Shown: in pieces, positions 1 to 13,660 of the stretch | How positions within the stretch are numbered: the first letter of the stretch is position 1 | Layout: every line of letters starts with the position of its first letter | From: Lanius collurio | Taxonomy: Eukaryota > Chordata > Aves > Passeriformes > Laniidae | Direction of reading: 5' to 3' | NCBI GenBank assembly: GCA_020086605.1 | Contig: JACBWW010000023.1 | Coordinates: 15,001 to 79,000 of the forward strand | DNA length: 64,000 bases | Made by a program: the position numbers and the translations under genes | Notes under the pieces: generated by a model | Databases searched by the model: none | Told to the model about the DNA's origin: nothing | The model's input: only the letters and a program-made list of their open reading frames with translations

Positions 1-1153
1 CTCAGTAGCTGTTAAGACTATTTATCCAGCTCTTGAATGGCCAAACTAAATGTTTTTCACTGTGTATAATTAGGGAAGGCAATGAACACTTTGTCAGAGT
101 AAATGTAATTTATTTACCATACCTCAATGCTCAGTCAATATTTGCTTTTCACAGTTATAAAAGAGTGGTTGGTTAATACCTCAGGCTCAGCAGACATGCT
201 AAATGTTCAGGAAAATACAGTTCAGGACAATATAGGCAAGAAGCTTTATTTGTTGATATTTTGATTAGTGCATATGGTCAGTTTAATGTATGATGTAAAA
301 ATCTCCACAAAGTGGTATGTTTACAGGGACAGGGTGTTATCTTTGCTGTTGTTTTTTTGAGGGTTTATGGCTGAATCTTAAAACTACTACCACTGATTTT
401 AAAATGTGCTTTTAGACTGAAAATAATTCTGTGACACGTTAGTGCCCCTAAACCCACTGAAGACTCTCCACAGAAGAGCGCCTCACTTTTCTGCAAAGCT
501 CCTCTGACTGTGGGGAATCATCTTTGGCTGAGTGTGATCCAGAATGTGCAGATGTGTCTCCAGGTTCCTCTGGCTGCTTCCAGAGTGACTGGGCTGGGCA
601 GCAGGAACTTATGCACACTGCCAAGAGCTCACCTTTGCAAGGCACCTGAGCCATCTCATCGAACCAATTCAGTGGGCACAACCCACCAAAAACACTGTGC
701 TTAAGAGAAGGGCAGTGTGGGGTGCCCCTGTGGGATGATCCCTCTGTGCCATGTGTGTGTGCTGTGCAGGGCTGGCTGGTGCTGAAATGTCTCAAAAATC
801 CAGGTATTTCTTGTGAGTGACACCTGGGAGCATGGCTGTGTCCATGAGTCTCTCAGCTTTAGCTCAAAGGCGGGACGAGCTTGGACTACAGCATGGCCCA
901 TCTCCCATCGATTCAGCGGCTCAGTGCTGGAACGGAGCAAAAGCTTTGTTCAAATTTTAAAGTACATTGCAATAACTGTGCTTGTTTAAGGGGTTGAACA
1001 TCATCTTTTCAGTTTATATATTTGGAAGCTCTTTGTTTACATCAGGCCTCTGGTATTTCAAGAGTTCTTACTCTGATGAATTTATTGTGATTATTTGTTT
1101 GGAGAAATGGTCAGTCTGCATCTATGTCTCTTTGCACCTTTGCCTGACTGCAG
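1..1153. other. Non-coding stretch, no gene seen
   Basis: The first 400 bases are AT-rich and the 450-950 part is closer to even composition. Short open frames on both strands overlap each other, lack recognisable domains and have no good splice context, so I treat them as chance. No homopolymer over 10 bases and no recognisable transposon is present. Confidence 0.6.
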
Positions 1154-1194
1154 TATGTCCCAGGAGAGATTAAAAACAAACCAGCGCTGTCCAG
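1154..1194 (+). other. Candidate short exon with strong splice sites
   Basis: A pyrimidine-rich tract ending CTGACTGCAG precedes the segment and the donor CCAG|GTGAGA follows it, both close to vertebrate consensus. The 41 bases are open in two frames. One reads YVPGEIKNKPALS and leaves the segment in phase 2. I do not recognise the peptide and find no partner exon that clearly joins it. It could equally be a pseudo-exon or part of a non-coding transcript, because isolated splice pairs of this quality occur by chance in large introns. Confidence 0.15.
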
Positions 1195-1239
1195 GTGAGA
1201 AAAAATAATAATTTTAAGCTTCTGTTTTCTCCAGAGATC

Positions 1240-2100
1240 TGTGTTTGGCTGAGGTTGAACCACTGGTGCAGAGGGTGGCAGGCACTCTGGGTGGAGGATT
1301 GTATTTACATAATTTTGTTTGCAACCAGGAAATGGTCTGCATGGCACCAGGGACAGGGTGGCCCTATGGGTCTGGGGATGGAATCACACTGTGGGTCAGG
1401 GGCTGTCCCTGGGGACAAGGTCACCCCACAAATGTCCCAGCAGGTCTGTGGCCATGCCCAGCCCGTGGTGACCCCAGTGCTGCCAATCAATCCCCACACA
1501 GAGAGGGCTGCTCTCCACAATCCTCTGCTTCCACCTGGTCCCTCCCAAGGTGTTTAAGTGCTGGCCCAGCCCAGTCCCTCAGTGTTCCTGGTAGCTGCCC
1601 TGGGCTGAGTTGGGAGTGGTGTGAGGCCCTGTCCTGATGCCCAAAGGCTCTGGTGCCTCTGTTGGTAGAACAACCTGTCCTGACACATTGGACACATTGG
1701 TGCTGTGCACAGAAACCCCTGCCCCAGGGGTGCTGCTGCCCTGGGCTGGGTCAGGTTGGGGTGGGGGGAGAGCCCGTGGTCACTCAGGAGGTGCTGGCCA
1801 CAGCCTCTGCAGTACCAGCAGGTGCATTCAGCTCATTACTGATCTGGGCTGCTGCTGACTCTCTGGTGGTACTGATGAGCACTAACCTGTAAGTAATTAA
1901 CCCTTTAACAAGACACCATGACCCAGGGCACCTGCTGTGGGTAGCAGTCTGGCAGTGAGAGGGGCTGGTGGTGGGCAGTCCTACAGCAGAGATCTGTGGA
2001 GCACTGCTTGAACTCTCCCTGTGTGGCTGGCAAGTACAGGTCACCTCAGCATGGCCAGCCAGGTTCTAGGCTGGTGGTGCAGTGCTATCCTGGAATGCAG
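1240..2100. other. GC-richer non-coding patch
   Basis: This patch is visibly richer in G and C than its surroundings, with CCCAG/CTGGG runs and few CpG. Several overlapping open frames on both strands reflect the lower stop-codon frequency at this composition rather than a gene. None shows a domain. A 9-base duplication (GACACATTG twice) lies near 1,683-1,700. Confidence 0.5.
1743..1768 (+). other. Potential G-quadruplex motif
   Basis: Four runs of three or more G are separated by loops of 2, 7 and 1 bases, ending in a run of six G. This fits the standard G3+ N1-7 quadruplex pattern on the + strand. It lies in the GC-richer patch with no promoter or exon recognised beside it, so any role is inference. 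Confidence 0.55.
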
Positions 2101-2497
2101 AAAATTTAGTTGTACTCTTCTTGTAACACTTCTGTGAGCAGGTCCTGTCTCTTGCCCCTGGTGTTGACTCTCAGATCTTCCCTTTCCATGCTCAATGCCA
2201 AGTATCTGCTAGGTCTTGTTCACATGAAGGTTTTGTTGAATGACTATTGGCAAGTTTGGCTGAGGCACACACATAGGAAGGGAATACACAAATTTTGCCA
2301 CCTAACAGAGAGTTCAGATGAAAGAGTTTCATGCTCAAGCTTTCTCTTGAGGTTAGGGAAATTAAAATAATGATGGAACTTATGATGACCAGAGGAGATG
2401 GGAGTCAGGAGGCTCCGGGTTCTCTGTTTGAAGGTTTGCATTGAACAGTAGAGGTTAATACAGTCCTTGGATACATGGTCCTTTTGTCTCTAACAAG

Positions 2498-2559
2498 GTG
2501 TTTGTACAACAGAGCTGCTTACTTCCTGAGCTGAGGGAGGGAAAGACAGGGAACTGCAG
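2498..2559 (+). other. Candidate exon, weak
   Basis: A CTTTTGTCTCTAACAAG acceptor and a CTGCAG|GTGAGC donor bound 62 bases that are open in frame 0, starting VFVQQSC and leaving in phase 2. The donor is near-consensus and the acceptor is fair. No homology was recognised and no compatible neighbour exon was found, so a pseudo-exon is the most likely explanation. Confidence 0.1.
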
Positions 2560-5500
2560 GTGAGCCATGGAGATCAAAATCACAGGCACCAGCAGCTCCC
2601 CTCAAGTGCTGAAGAGTGAGCCTGGAGACAGAAAGTAGCAGAAATGTTGATGTGAAGACATCTGTGCAATTCCAGGCTGTTTGAGAATAGTACAGGCTTT
2701 TCAGTGAAAAATCGTGGTAGGTAAATCCTCAACTTTCCAAAGCAAGGGGAAGTCCATAATTACTGAATAAGTACAGCCTTGAGTAAGGACTAGTGTGAAA
2801 CAGAGGGAAATGTGAAGAAAATATGTTTTAAAGCAGAAATAGCTTTTTTAAAATTTCCATCATAGAAAATAATTCTAAAATTCTGACAATATGTGTGATG
2901 GTTTCTATAAAATCCCATTTTAATCGGTGATGACAGTTTGACATTTTTCCAGCTGCTTAGAAGCAATAGACAGTCAAGTATCTCAGTAGGACATGGATTG
3001 GCATGCTGGGATGTATGTAAGCTTTAACTTTCCTCCTACTCACCAACTTATGATGGTATTCGAAGAACAGGGGGTGAAAAAGCTTTCTGCAGGTTTCACA
3101 CCAGCTTATGCCATCTGTGTTTTTAGCTTTGTCTTGCAAAACTAGAATCTTTGCTTTGAAAGTGTATCCAGATGCTGTCAGCTAATATTATCATTCTCAG
3201 TAGCAAGCAAGGATATTATTTATTAAATGTCCTGGCCTTTGCTGAACAATAAATGATTCTGCACACTTGAGGGACATATAAATAGCAATTAAAACACAGT
3301 TTAGCATAATGCTTAGGCTCTTAAAGAAAGTGACATCAATTTAAAGGAAAGGATAATGTGCTGGGCTGGACATCAATCAAAAGGAGAGAAAAAAATGTTG
3401 TCTAAAGCAGCATTTAAATGATGGGGTAAAGCATCTCGGTGAACAGCTCCAAAACATGGTGGCTGATGGATAAAAGATGCCTGGGTGAAGACACTGTGCT
3501 TGATGAGACCCCCTTTTCAGATGTGCCTGCTCCAGAGTATTGTGTCATAAACATGCCTTATAGCTTGTTTCCTTTGGAGAGAGGTCTCATTAAATGAGGG
3601 ATCATAGCCTAGGGTGAAAGGGGATGATTTCTCACCTATTTAGCATCTCCTATTGCATCCTAGTCAGATGTCTTATCCTAATCTATCTCAGTCTACCTTA
3701 GATATGTCCATAGTGACCACCACAGTGGTTACTTGCCACAATTTGCTCACCACCTCCTCTTCCTTACTGTGTTTATGATCTTTATGGTCTTCTGAAGTAG
3801 GAAAACACTGAAAATCTGTTTTAATAAATGGGATGTAAAATGTGCCCGTTGTCCCACTGTTCACTGCTGTGACCTATTGTGTTGTGTGCTGGGTTATTTC
3901 TGTAGCACTCTGCCCAATCCCCCTGCACTGTTCCTGTCATCCCTTGTTGCTTGTTCGTGTTTCTTCCCTTCTGTCTCTCAGTGGAGTGAACACCAATCTA
4001 CTCTCCACTGCAGAGGATTTTTGTTTAGATTGCAATTTCTGTGAAGCAAGACACCAAATTTCAGCTCACAGGCCCCTGTTTGCAAACACAGCAGCTTGTT
4101 AACTGTATAAACAATGAGAATAAATTAGATTCAAATTATCCGTATTGTAGTAGCACAAGGATAGGCAAGTAAAATCAATGCTATGGACCTAACCTGCATG
4201 TGTAGTTACTGCAATTATGCATAAAAACAACCATTTTGTGGATTGGTAGGGACATTTATCTTGACATGCACTTGCACTGCTACTTAGTGTTCACATAGTT
4301 TTAGGCACAAATGCCCTGTGAGTCTCTCTGGCACTGGGGATGCTGGAACTGGGCTCAATCAGAAGCTGTTGGTTTATTTTTAGTTACAGAATAGTGTTGC
4401 TGGATTGTTTATGGAATTCATAAGTGTTGTCTGAAGAGTTTTAAAAACTCACTTCTCCACATCTGAGCGTTGTATCTTTCAACTTCACACAGGGGATTGG
4501 GTGTTTTATTGCTGGTGCTATACTGCTATGAAGAGTGGGCATTAAGTTGAGGAAACAGCTATAAATAAGTGCAAAATTTGCACCTGCAGATAAAAAGACT
4601 GAGAAATCAGGACTACATTTTTGTCTTTGTTTATTCCTGCACTTAATGTATGTTTTAAATTAGTTTTAAGTAGCAGAATGCATGAAAAAACAAGACATTT
4701 AGATCAAGGCATTGGAGATCTAATCAGAATGTTGATGACTTATTTACAAATGTTTTCTCAGCCATGTTGCTTTTCTTTAATTTCTACAGGATATCCTTTT
4801 CCTTCAAAGTCTCCAGAAATTACAAGACAGGCTGCTTTTTTGGGGGGGGCTATTTGTTAGGAGGCTGACAAGATGAATTAGTCAAATAATTGCTGCTGAA
4901 CTCATCCAGTGCCTGCTATTTAAGGTGTTTAGTCTGGGTAAGTTGTTCTCTGTTAAGGAACAAACACTGTCTCTCAAAAATGTATATTTTTTGATACATT
5001 TCCATCTATATTTACAATGTTTATCTTACATTTCCTAATATCTAGTGATGTTGTGTGCAATGTAAAACATTATTTAATTTTATGCTGAAAAATCTCTTTC
5101 CTCCCTTCAGATTACAGATCCTTGTGACAAAAAAGTTTAAATACTTTATTTAAAAATATTGATTATATAATAATTATCAAAGCTTTATTTTCTTTGACTT
5201 CAGATGAAGCATTAACCATGTCCCCAGCTTGTAAATGCAGTTATTACTGAAAACCTGCATGAGTGAACTCTGAAACTTTGGTGCATGTCTCTGTGAGTTT
5301 TTCCAGGGAGGCTGCAGCAGTTCTAGTACTCAGAGAATCCCCAGGGCTCTGAAGATGATTAATGATAACAAAGCTTTCCCTATTGTGTTAGTGGATAGGA
5401 AGGAAGGAAGAGCACTCTAAAAAGAGAGTGCATAGAATTTCTTAGCATTGAAGTTCAGGAGTAGAGTTTAACCCTTGAAATCAACCAAAAAATATCTTCC

Positions 5501-8500
5501 AGTTGTGTGAAGATGAAATCTACTTTCCTATCTTCACGAAATCTGCCTGTCTGCAATACCAGATTTCTACACCAAGTATGTGCACTGAGATGTAGCAATG
5601 CTTTCAGATGAGTTGGGCTTCTTGCAATGCAGCAAACAGGCATACCCACAATCCACTTAGATTTAGCTTTTTGAAATGTGTTAGAGATTTCTGCTAATGG
5701 GTTTTCCCTGTGGGCAGCATTACCAACCTGATTATACAGGTTTTAAGAAACTCTCTTAGGAAGATTCTTTTTCATCATAAGTTTTGACATTGACCTACTA
5801 AACTAGGTAATTTAGCATTTTATTTTGTAAGAATGAAAAAGAAAATTGAATATTTCGTGACAAGAGAGGGATTACAGTAACACTGTTCTTTATAGGAAAC
5901 CTATCGTGTCCAGGGGCCAGATCATGCTTCTGAGATGTGTGCACCTACATGGAGATCTCAACGCTTGCTTTCAGAACAGCAATGGGAGTCCTTTGGCTGA
6001 GATACCCACCTCAAGTACTTACTGTGGAAGTTTCTACCCTATATGCTTCTGAATTTAGCTTGGGGGTAGAACTGAGAGGTGAATAAAATACACCTTCCTA
6101 GTAGAAAATTTTAATGAAAAGGTGATATGTTTTCAAACTACATTAGCTTTTGTATGTATCTTCTGTTTGAAGAGACATGGGGAGATCATGGCGAAGATGG
6201 CTCTGGTGGAGCCTCTGAAAAGAGAGCTCAGACCTCCAAAAATCTCAAGGTTTCCCCAGGATTAGGTGCAGCTTTTGAACAGAAGTGGTGAGCAAACTTT
6301 CCTTCTCCCACTGTGACACATTGCAAGAGAATCTTTGTGAAGAAATTTTGGTGGAGGTTGCATCACAGAAAACCAGTCCTGAAGCCAACTGTAAGGATGT
6401 GGCAATTTAGCCCTAGGGACTTAATTGCTATATTCCTTTAGTAGCAATTGTTCTTTTCTATTAAGAGGTATCAAACATAACCTGATTAATTGTTGGCTGA
6501 AACCCACGAGTGCTTACTTTCATTAAGACCTGCTACTTGATACACTGGAGCTGGGGTTCCATTAAAAAACATACACAGAATTTTTAAACTGGTTTTACAG
6601 CAGGTAAATTTTATTAAGATAATTCCCTTTAAAAAATGTCAAACAATGTAGTACTTGACCAGCTCTCTTGTTGATATGTGGTGGTTTAAAATAGTACATT
6701 TGTCTACTCCAACCCCCCAGTATTTCACACCTGGTCACAATTCTTGTCAGTCTTTGCAAAACAGTGTTTTACAAAACTGTTGTTTAGTATATCCTTTGAG
6801 CTTTAGAGCGAAATTTCAAACTTGAGCTAGCAAGGATTCCATTTGGTAGTCACTGTTTTACTCTTTTTACTAATTTGTTAGTAATTTGCTACTATTGTTA
6901 TGCAGGGAGTTTGGAAGAACATTACTAACCCTCTAACTGATCCCAGGGAAAAGTAATGGCTTGTTAGGATTGTGATATTTGATAGTTTCCTTCCTCTCAG
7001 TGCCTTCATCTTTGCGTTCTCCTTTGTCTACTTGACTTTTCACTCTGGAGTGTCCAGAGTTGGAGGATGTCCAAGCACAGCAAAGCACTCTGAGGCTGTG
7101 CAGTGATTCAATGGTCAGCTGGGGAAGGGGAGAAGCATCTCCAAAGAATGTCCAGAAAATTAAAAAACAGTGTGGTGTTTACTCTGAGAGTGTATCTTTG
7201 CATGTGACCATTCTTACCTGACTGTGTAACTGATGCAACTATGGAAAATACAATGCACATAGCAGAGGTGTCACATCTTGCTCTTCATTAATTTTCTAAA
7301 AATAGCCTGGAAAAAGAGTACTTAGCGTTTCTGTGATGCCTGTTATAATGTCTCAGAGCACTTCTCCAAGGTGGCTTTAGTCTCAAAGTAGGAGTCAAGC
7401 AGAGGTTTTTTGTTCTACGTTTGGGCTTTACGTTAGCGATGGTTGTCAGAGCTGCTGTAGATAACTGAATCCCACATGTGGCCAGGTTCTTGGGTTTGCA
7501 GCATTCTCTGACTCAAACGTAGGGTTAAGATTTCTTCCTGTGCTCTGACCCCGTTATGGTAGGTAAACAGGCCAGATCAGCATAAAAGGGCTGGAAGCCC
7601 CATTTCTGGCTGGGGCGGAATTCCCTCGGCACTGGCCCCACAGAAGAGGCAGTGAGGCACCGCACAGACTCTCCCCCAGATGTCTGCTACCTTTGGTATG
7701 CAAATAGTGGGGACCCTGATAGGCAGCCAGCACGGAGCCTTTCAAGTTCTCCTTTAGTTCCTGCTGTGTGTCTTTCCCCTCTTACTGCAGAGAGAAGAAC
7801 ACTCTGGTTTTGTTATGTTTAAATTACACTATCTTTTATATTAGAACAGATCAAAAAAAAGCTAACACCCAAACCATTTTCAGTTTGCAAAGCAATATAA
7901 GCAACTGTTTCATAATTAAAGTATTTAATTAAAATGTACATATGTCCTCGACAAAAGCAAAATTGTTCTGTAGCATTGCTGCTAGTGTGAAGTTTATACA
8001 AGATAACATTCAGAGATTTCTCAGTCACTTACAATATAAAAGCAGTTCCAATCCCACCTTTAAAATAACCCACAAAATTCTTCATATAAATAAATATTCC
8101 AGTGGCATAATTTATAAATTACTTTGGTTGAATATGTTAAATTGCCAAGAAGTCTGACTACAACTGGTCTGGTTCTTCTGTTTTATATACATATTAAAAA
8201 AAAGAAAAAGAGAATGTTGAAACAGCTGAGGCTGGTTTGGTTGAGGGTTAATGTTTGGGTAAGAAGCCTCCAAGGAAAACTGAAGTGCTGAATGAACACC
8301 ACTCTATGGTAATTAGTGAGTGGTATTTTTCCCTTGGAGTCAGTTGCTGAATCAATGTAATAGCTAGTGATGGGAACGAGGAGGGACACCAGAAGGAGGA
8401 GATGATAAATTTCCCAGTCACATGTAGTGTTGAGATTGTGACCATTTCACTGAAGAAATGTATGGGTTTCTAGCAGAAGAAAGCATGCACTTTTTTTTGC

Positions 8501-8534
8501 ATTGGCTAGAGTTTGAATGGTTTAAGTAAGTTAC
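2560..8534. other. AT-rich non-coding stretch, no gene seen
   Basis: Six kilobases of ordinary AT-rich sequence hold only short overlapping open frames, none over 90 codons. A G8 run sits near 4,842 and a short GGAA repeat near 5,397. One POU octamer (ATGCAAAT) lies at 7,698-7,705. I see no transposon ends, RNA gene or CpG cluster. Confidence 0.6.
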
Positions 8535-8572
8535 TTTTTTTTTTTTTTTTGGTTGTTGTTTCTTTTTTTTTT
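8535..8572. repeat. Poly-T tract (16 T, then a second 10 T run)
   Basis: Sixteen T are followed by a GGTTGTTGTTTC spacer and a further run of T. No polyadenylation signal is visible on the complementary strand next to it, so there is no evidence that it is a retroposed tail. It is a simple low-complexity tract. Confidence 0.85.
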
Positions 8573-11500
8573 AGTATCCTCAACTCATATATAGGTATTT
8601 TAGTGCCACATAAAATGGCTGCTGTCTTCCATGTCTGTGATACCTGAATTCAGAGGTTGATAAAATGTTCCCTGTTTATATAGTCCTGTCTGTAAAGTCT
8701 GAAGAGCACTTTAGGATCTCTGAAAATATCAGTCATTGTACTGAACTTGGAAAGTACTCTTTTGCACAGAAATAGAATACTTTTCTTCAGTGATATGTGA
8801 AATACAGATGGATAGATATCTCCTAACAGTGTGCATGTTAGGAGATAAAAAGGTAAGACCTTGTTTTATTCAGTTCAGTAGCTCCCACTACAAACATCTA
8901 TATGGTCTCAGACCTGTGAAAGTAAAGACTTAATGCATCAGTTGGTGAAAGAACTGTGAACATGTTTCTCTGTCCCTTCCTGAACTATCAATCAACTTAA
9001 GGCTGGACATGTTTTGCACAGAAGAGTTCAGTTTTTGAGAGGGGAAAAAAAGCTTTTCCACTAAATAGAAATCTTCCCAATATTTTCAATTAAATTTTGT
9101 TATTTTTTCTGAAAATCCAAACATCCAGTCATAATACTTAATGAAATACAAGTGTTTGAACGAATGTGGGAAATGCACCAAAACCAGAAGTGTTTTCTTT
9201 TGATCCTTCCTTTTCCAGACCTTATGAGATGAATAGTTTCTCAGCAGAGAAGATGCAGGCCAGCCTAGAGTGGCAGCTTGAAGGCTGCTTCTGTGGCTTT
9301 TACTGAAGTCAGCCAGCTCCTTCAGCCCCTGGGATATGTCTGAGCTGGGGTCATAGACCTGTGTGAGTCTGCTTGGAAGACCACGGACCTGTGAGGGCCC
9401 CCCTGAGAGACTACTCACTTGGGCCTAATTAGAAAGATCTTGATATTATGGGGTAGTGTTTTTGAATGCAGCCTCTACTTTAGCAAAATAGCAGCTATTT
9501 GGCTTAAAGATAAAGGAAGAGCAATTATTTTTAATGGAACTATCTAATTTAAGAATATATAGGATATGTGGGTTTTTAGGGGTGTCAGGCTTTGATTTTA
9601 TTAGACAAAGGGCACCCACCAAGAGAACTCTTGGTCCTCTGGAATGGAGAACAGAAGACCTGTGGGTATCAGTGAGATCAGGTTTTGTCCAGAATGTTCT
9701 CTGGCTGTGTGTGGCTGTGATAACTTCTCACCATCTTTAGGGTTATGCCTTTATTTCTGTTCCCATGAACACAGTACTAACAGTTTTTTTGGAGGTAGGT
9801 TGAGGGATTTTTATGGTATGGTAGGCATAGATTTGGCAGCTTGCCCGAGCTGATGCTTCACATTTAGGTCCATTGAGGTATCTGATGGGATTCAGTGGCT
9901 TTTGGGGAATACGTCACATTCTTAAAACTAGGCATGTGTGAAGCAGTGGGTTAGCTAAGGCTGTAGATCAGGTTTTGTGTATTGTGGCTGTGGACTGTTC
10001 TTTCCATCTATTAAAGTGATATCCTGTTTTCCCAAGAATATCATATTTAGGAGACAGCTAGTCAAGAATTCTTCTAAGTAAAAGACCTTTTTTCTGTACT
10101 TCACATAATAGCTGTTCAGTCAGATAAAAATAGTACAGAAAACAAATTAAACTTACAAATGAGAGGATATTAGACTTTGGTCATCTTAAAAGTTGGTATT
10201 GGCCTTTTTTCTGAGAGATTGTTTTATTTGTTCAGGTTTTTTTCTTTTTATTGATCTTTTTCCCCCTCGATGTTGCCAAGGTTTCTCACTGTTTTGTTGC
10301 TGCTTTCTCATAAAACTCTCCACAATTCTTAAGGGAAACATTCTCATTAAGGTCACAGTGGTAAAAGAAATCTTTATGGCAAGGTTAGGAAGTATTTCTA
10401 ATGATTTGGAGGTATTTTTCAAGGCAATTTATCCTTACAGTGGTCATTTAAAACTAAAATAAAACTCCAAGTAATAAGACCCATTCTTTTCCACCAAACC
10501 ATGTTAGAGGCCTGGACTTCAACAGGGAATGATACATTAAACCATTGAATATGGTGTAGAAGAACAGTAAAATCAAGTTTCCAAATAGAGAATAAAAGAG
10601 GTTTAAAGCCCTGTCTAAACAGTTTTGCTACTTTTAACTTTGCTGATAATTAATTTGATACAAATGTGCTGATATTTCTCATACCCAGCAGTGGAAAAAT
10701 GCTTACCTACATGGAAGAGTGACTGCCAAATAGGTTTGGCGCTCACCCTTCTCCCCCACACAGACACAAAGGCTACACTTAGAGCAGGAAATTAAACAAT
10801 GCTGGAGAGCATTCCCGAGCACTGGCACCTGGAAAGCCACACTGGAAAGTTCTCAGGAGGGTTCTTGATGGGCTTTTGACCACTGCCAGCTGCCCTGTGC
10901 TGAAGCCTCTACCTGTAAGAGTTTTCTCTGGTGGTGCAGGGATGTGTCCATCCGACCTTGGTGCCCTGCAGTGTTCCCAAACATGTTTAATTTGTTTTAC
11001 TGGTAAGGCTACTAGATGTACAAGTGCATTTGTGTGAGGTGGTTTGCTGTGTTTTGCATAAGAGTAAGCTCTCTCACTTCACAGGAACATGCAGTAATTA
11101 GCGTGGTGTTAATAGTACACCTGAATGCTGCAGCTCATTATACAGTCACACTGCCATGTAGGCCAGCCCTGTGTTGTACAGAAGTAGGGCATGTTTATGC
11201 TGCTGTTACTGTATCAACACTACAGCTTGTACTACACCGGGTTACAAATACCTGCTCTAACAAATATAACTAGATGAGCACGCAGCTGTGTGAGTGGCCT
11301 TGGTAGTAGTGAGCAGTGTAGAGGACAGTAGAATATAAGTGATGACTACAAAATGGACTTACTGTCTAAGAGTCCAGAAAATCTGCAGGAATCCAGTATT
11401 TTAAAAATTGGGGTGTGGTTTCTGAAGTGTTCCAAGCATATCTAAGTACATTATCTAAGGACAATTTTTTTCTGCATAGATTTTGATCTTTCAGTACTGA

Positions 11501-13045
11501 TGGCATATACCTATTTTTTTTTAGTTATTGCTGCAGAGCCTGTGTGGGATCTGAAAGCTGGCTGGCAAGCTTTCAGTTCCTTGTGTTTTCACTGTCAATA
11601 AAGACTTTATTATCTAAATTTAGTTGCCAGTTCTGTTGAGAACACACAAAGTGGACTATCACTGGTTTTGCTCCTGCCAGCTCCATGGTTCTGCAGTACC
11701 AGTTCTGCTTGCAGGGGGAGTGCACTAGCAGAGCATTGGTACCAGGGTGATTTCTCCCTAAGAGGAAGAACAGCACAGGTGGAATTGCTTGAGACCTAAT
11801 CCAAAGTCTGCTGGCAATAACAATAGAGTTCCCGTTTAGCTTGATAGCCTTTAGCTCAAACACTGATGATACAACTCATCGTTTTAGTCACTGTGTCAGT
11901 CTGGTGATGATGTTTCATCTTCCTCCCTCATCCTTCCAGAATGGCACTGGGTAAGCAGAGTGGGGTGTAGGGACCATGGCACTTGTACGTAGTAAGACAC
12001 ATCCAACCTTAGCAGGAGTAGAATTCCTGCAAGTTCACCGGCTGCAGTTGTAATAGAATTTTTTTTTATTTTTATCAACTTGAGTGGAACACTGGCTAAA
12101 AAGCAGATAATCTTTGTGAGCATGTCAGGAAATTGAGGCTGCTTTCACTGACCTTCTGGTTAGCTTCTGCCATTGTCTTACATGTCGCTGAACAGTGACT
12201 GTAGTGACTGATGGCTCTGTGAGGCATCTTGGTGGCACAGCTCTTCCTCTGCAGCACGATGTTATTGTGCCATTGATTGTCTGAAGCTACACTTGCTATT
12301 TAGGGTGGCAAAACAATGGTTTGGCGAGTAATTGCCAAGTTCCCCTCCCTCAGAATGGATTCTGACTTCTGTTTCAGTCTGGAGGTCTCTAATACCAATG
12401 CCTCTCTCCTGGCAGTTACTAAATTGCTGGTAATCTGGATTTAGAGCTACATCTGGAGGGAGAGGCCTTCTTGCAAAGGCTTTATTCATTTTGCCAATAC
12501 ACATGCTAAGAAACTGCTTCTAGAGCAGTTGTGAAAAAGCTCGCCCAAAAGTGACTCCTGGTATGCTTTTTGGTCAAATACTGGAAGACTCCCTGAGCAG
12601 GATATTCATTTACCTTCACCTCAGAGGAGCAGGGAGCAGCTTTTCAGACAGTACAAGCTGTGTGCCAGCTAAATGTGCCATGGCTGGCCCTGAAAACTGT
12701 TTGGTGACAAGCTGGAGGCTGGTTTGAAAAAAAATGAGTGATCTTCCACTTAACTTCCTTAAGGAGAGTGGCTTGATCATGTACCCTGGGAAGTAGTATA
12801 AAAACAGCTCTTCAGTGTCAACAGAGCACTTAGTTGTGGATGGGATAAGTTAAAGCCTTGTCTGAGACTATTAAATGAAAGACTAATTAGTTGTGCTTTT
12901 GGTAGCTCATTGATTTCATTCTTTGGCTGTAATCTGTGAGAAGCATCACAGTCATAAGAACACACTGGTACCCTGCTAATAGTGAAGAGCTGCACTCCAA
13001 TAAAAATACAGCGTTGAAACAATAGAACAATATTTTACTAGTGGA
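8573..13045. other. Non-coding stretch, no gene seen
   Basis: Ordinary AT-rich sequence. Short open frames (up to 110 codons, at 9,086-9,418 on the minus strand) lack domains and splice support. A weak partial CTCF-like core is visible near 11,710 but lacks the full consensus. No repeats beyond short T runs are seen. Confidence 0.55.
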
Positions 13046-13660
13046 GTGTCTCATAGGGATTTTAGTTGAATATGTTTGTTTTTCATTTGAAGCACATTCA
13101 CTGGAATTTGCAAATGCAAATTAGCAAATGGTTACAACAAACTGAGAACATCTATGTCGCATGCACTTAATCAAGGATTGCTGTGTGAGCAGAGCTTGTG
13201 CATGGGCATACATCAAAGCTGATATCTGCGTATGTTGTAATGTATTCCTCCACATGACCATATCCAATACATGGTACTTATTATTCTATTAGTACCCAAA
13301 CCACAAACCCTTTCCAATATCCATCTGTGAAGATGCAAATAGCAGCATACTTTGTTTTATTAAGGATCAGCCATTAGGGGGTCGCTGGTTAAAAGTCTGA
13401 AGATCATTAGAGGGATTTTTAAAAAATAAACAAACAGCTGTTGTCATATATCTTGAAGAGTTTCTGTTGTACCAATGCAATTTTTATCTGTGGTGATGAT
13501 GTTGTCATGGGAACATATGCACAGGGGAATTAAGTGATGTCAGGAAAAGTGTAAATGATGCAAACAGTCCTCATTTGAAATGTTAATTATCACCCTTCCA
13601 ACTACTCTAAAGAACAGTTCAATTTGATTTTATTTCAGATGTAGGGAAAAATATGACACT
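13046..13660. promoter_or_regulatory. Candidate conserved enhancer with two POU octamers
   Basis: The block contains the palindrome ATTTGCAAAT at 13,106-13,115 overlapping a POU octamer ATGCAAAT at 13,114-13,121, followed by a related TTAGCAAAT. A second perfect octamer lies at 13,333-13,340. Several homeobox-type cores (for example GTTAATTA near 13,582) are interspersed. It has low repeat content and no codon structure. This texture is typical of deeply conserved vertebrate non-coding elements bound by POU and homeodomain factors, but conservation itself cannot be tested here. Confidence 0.4.

Noticed and set aside
7218..7238. 21-base minus-strand microexon with a CAG|GTAAGA donor
   Set aside because: It is isolated, with no partner exon or recognised peptide.
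11700..11730. CTCF-like core
   Set aside because: Only part of the consensus matches (GCAGGGGG) and the flanking C positions are wrong.
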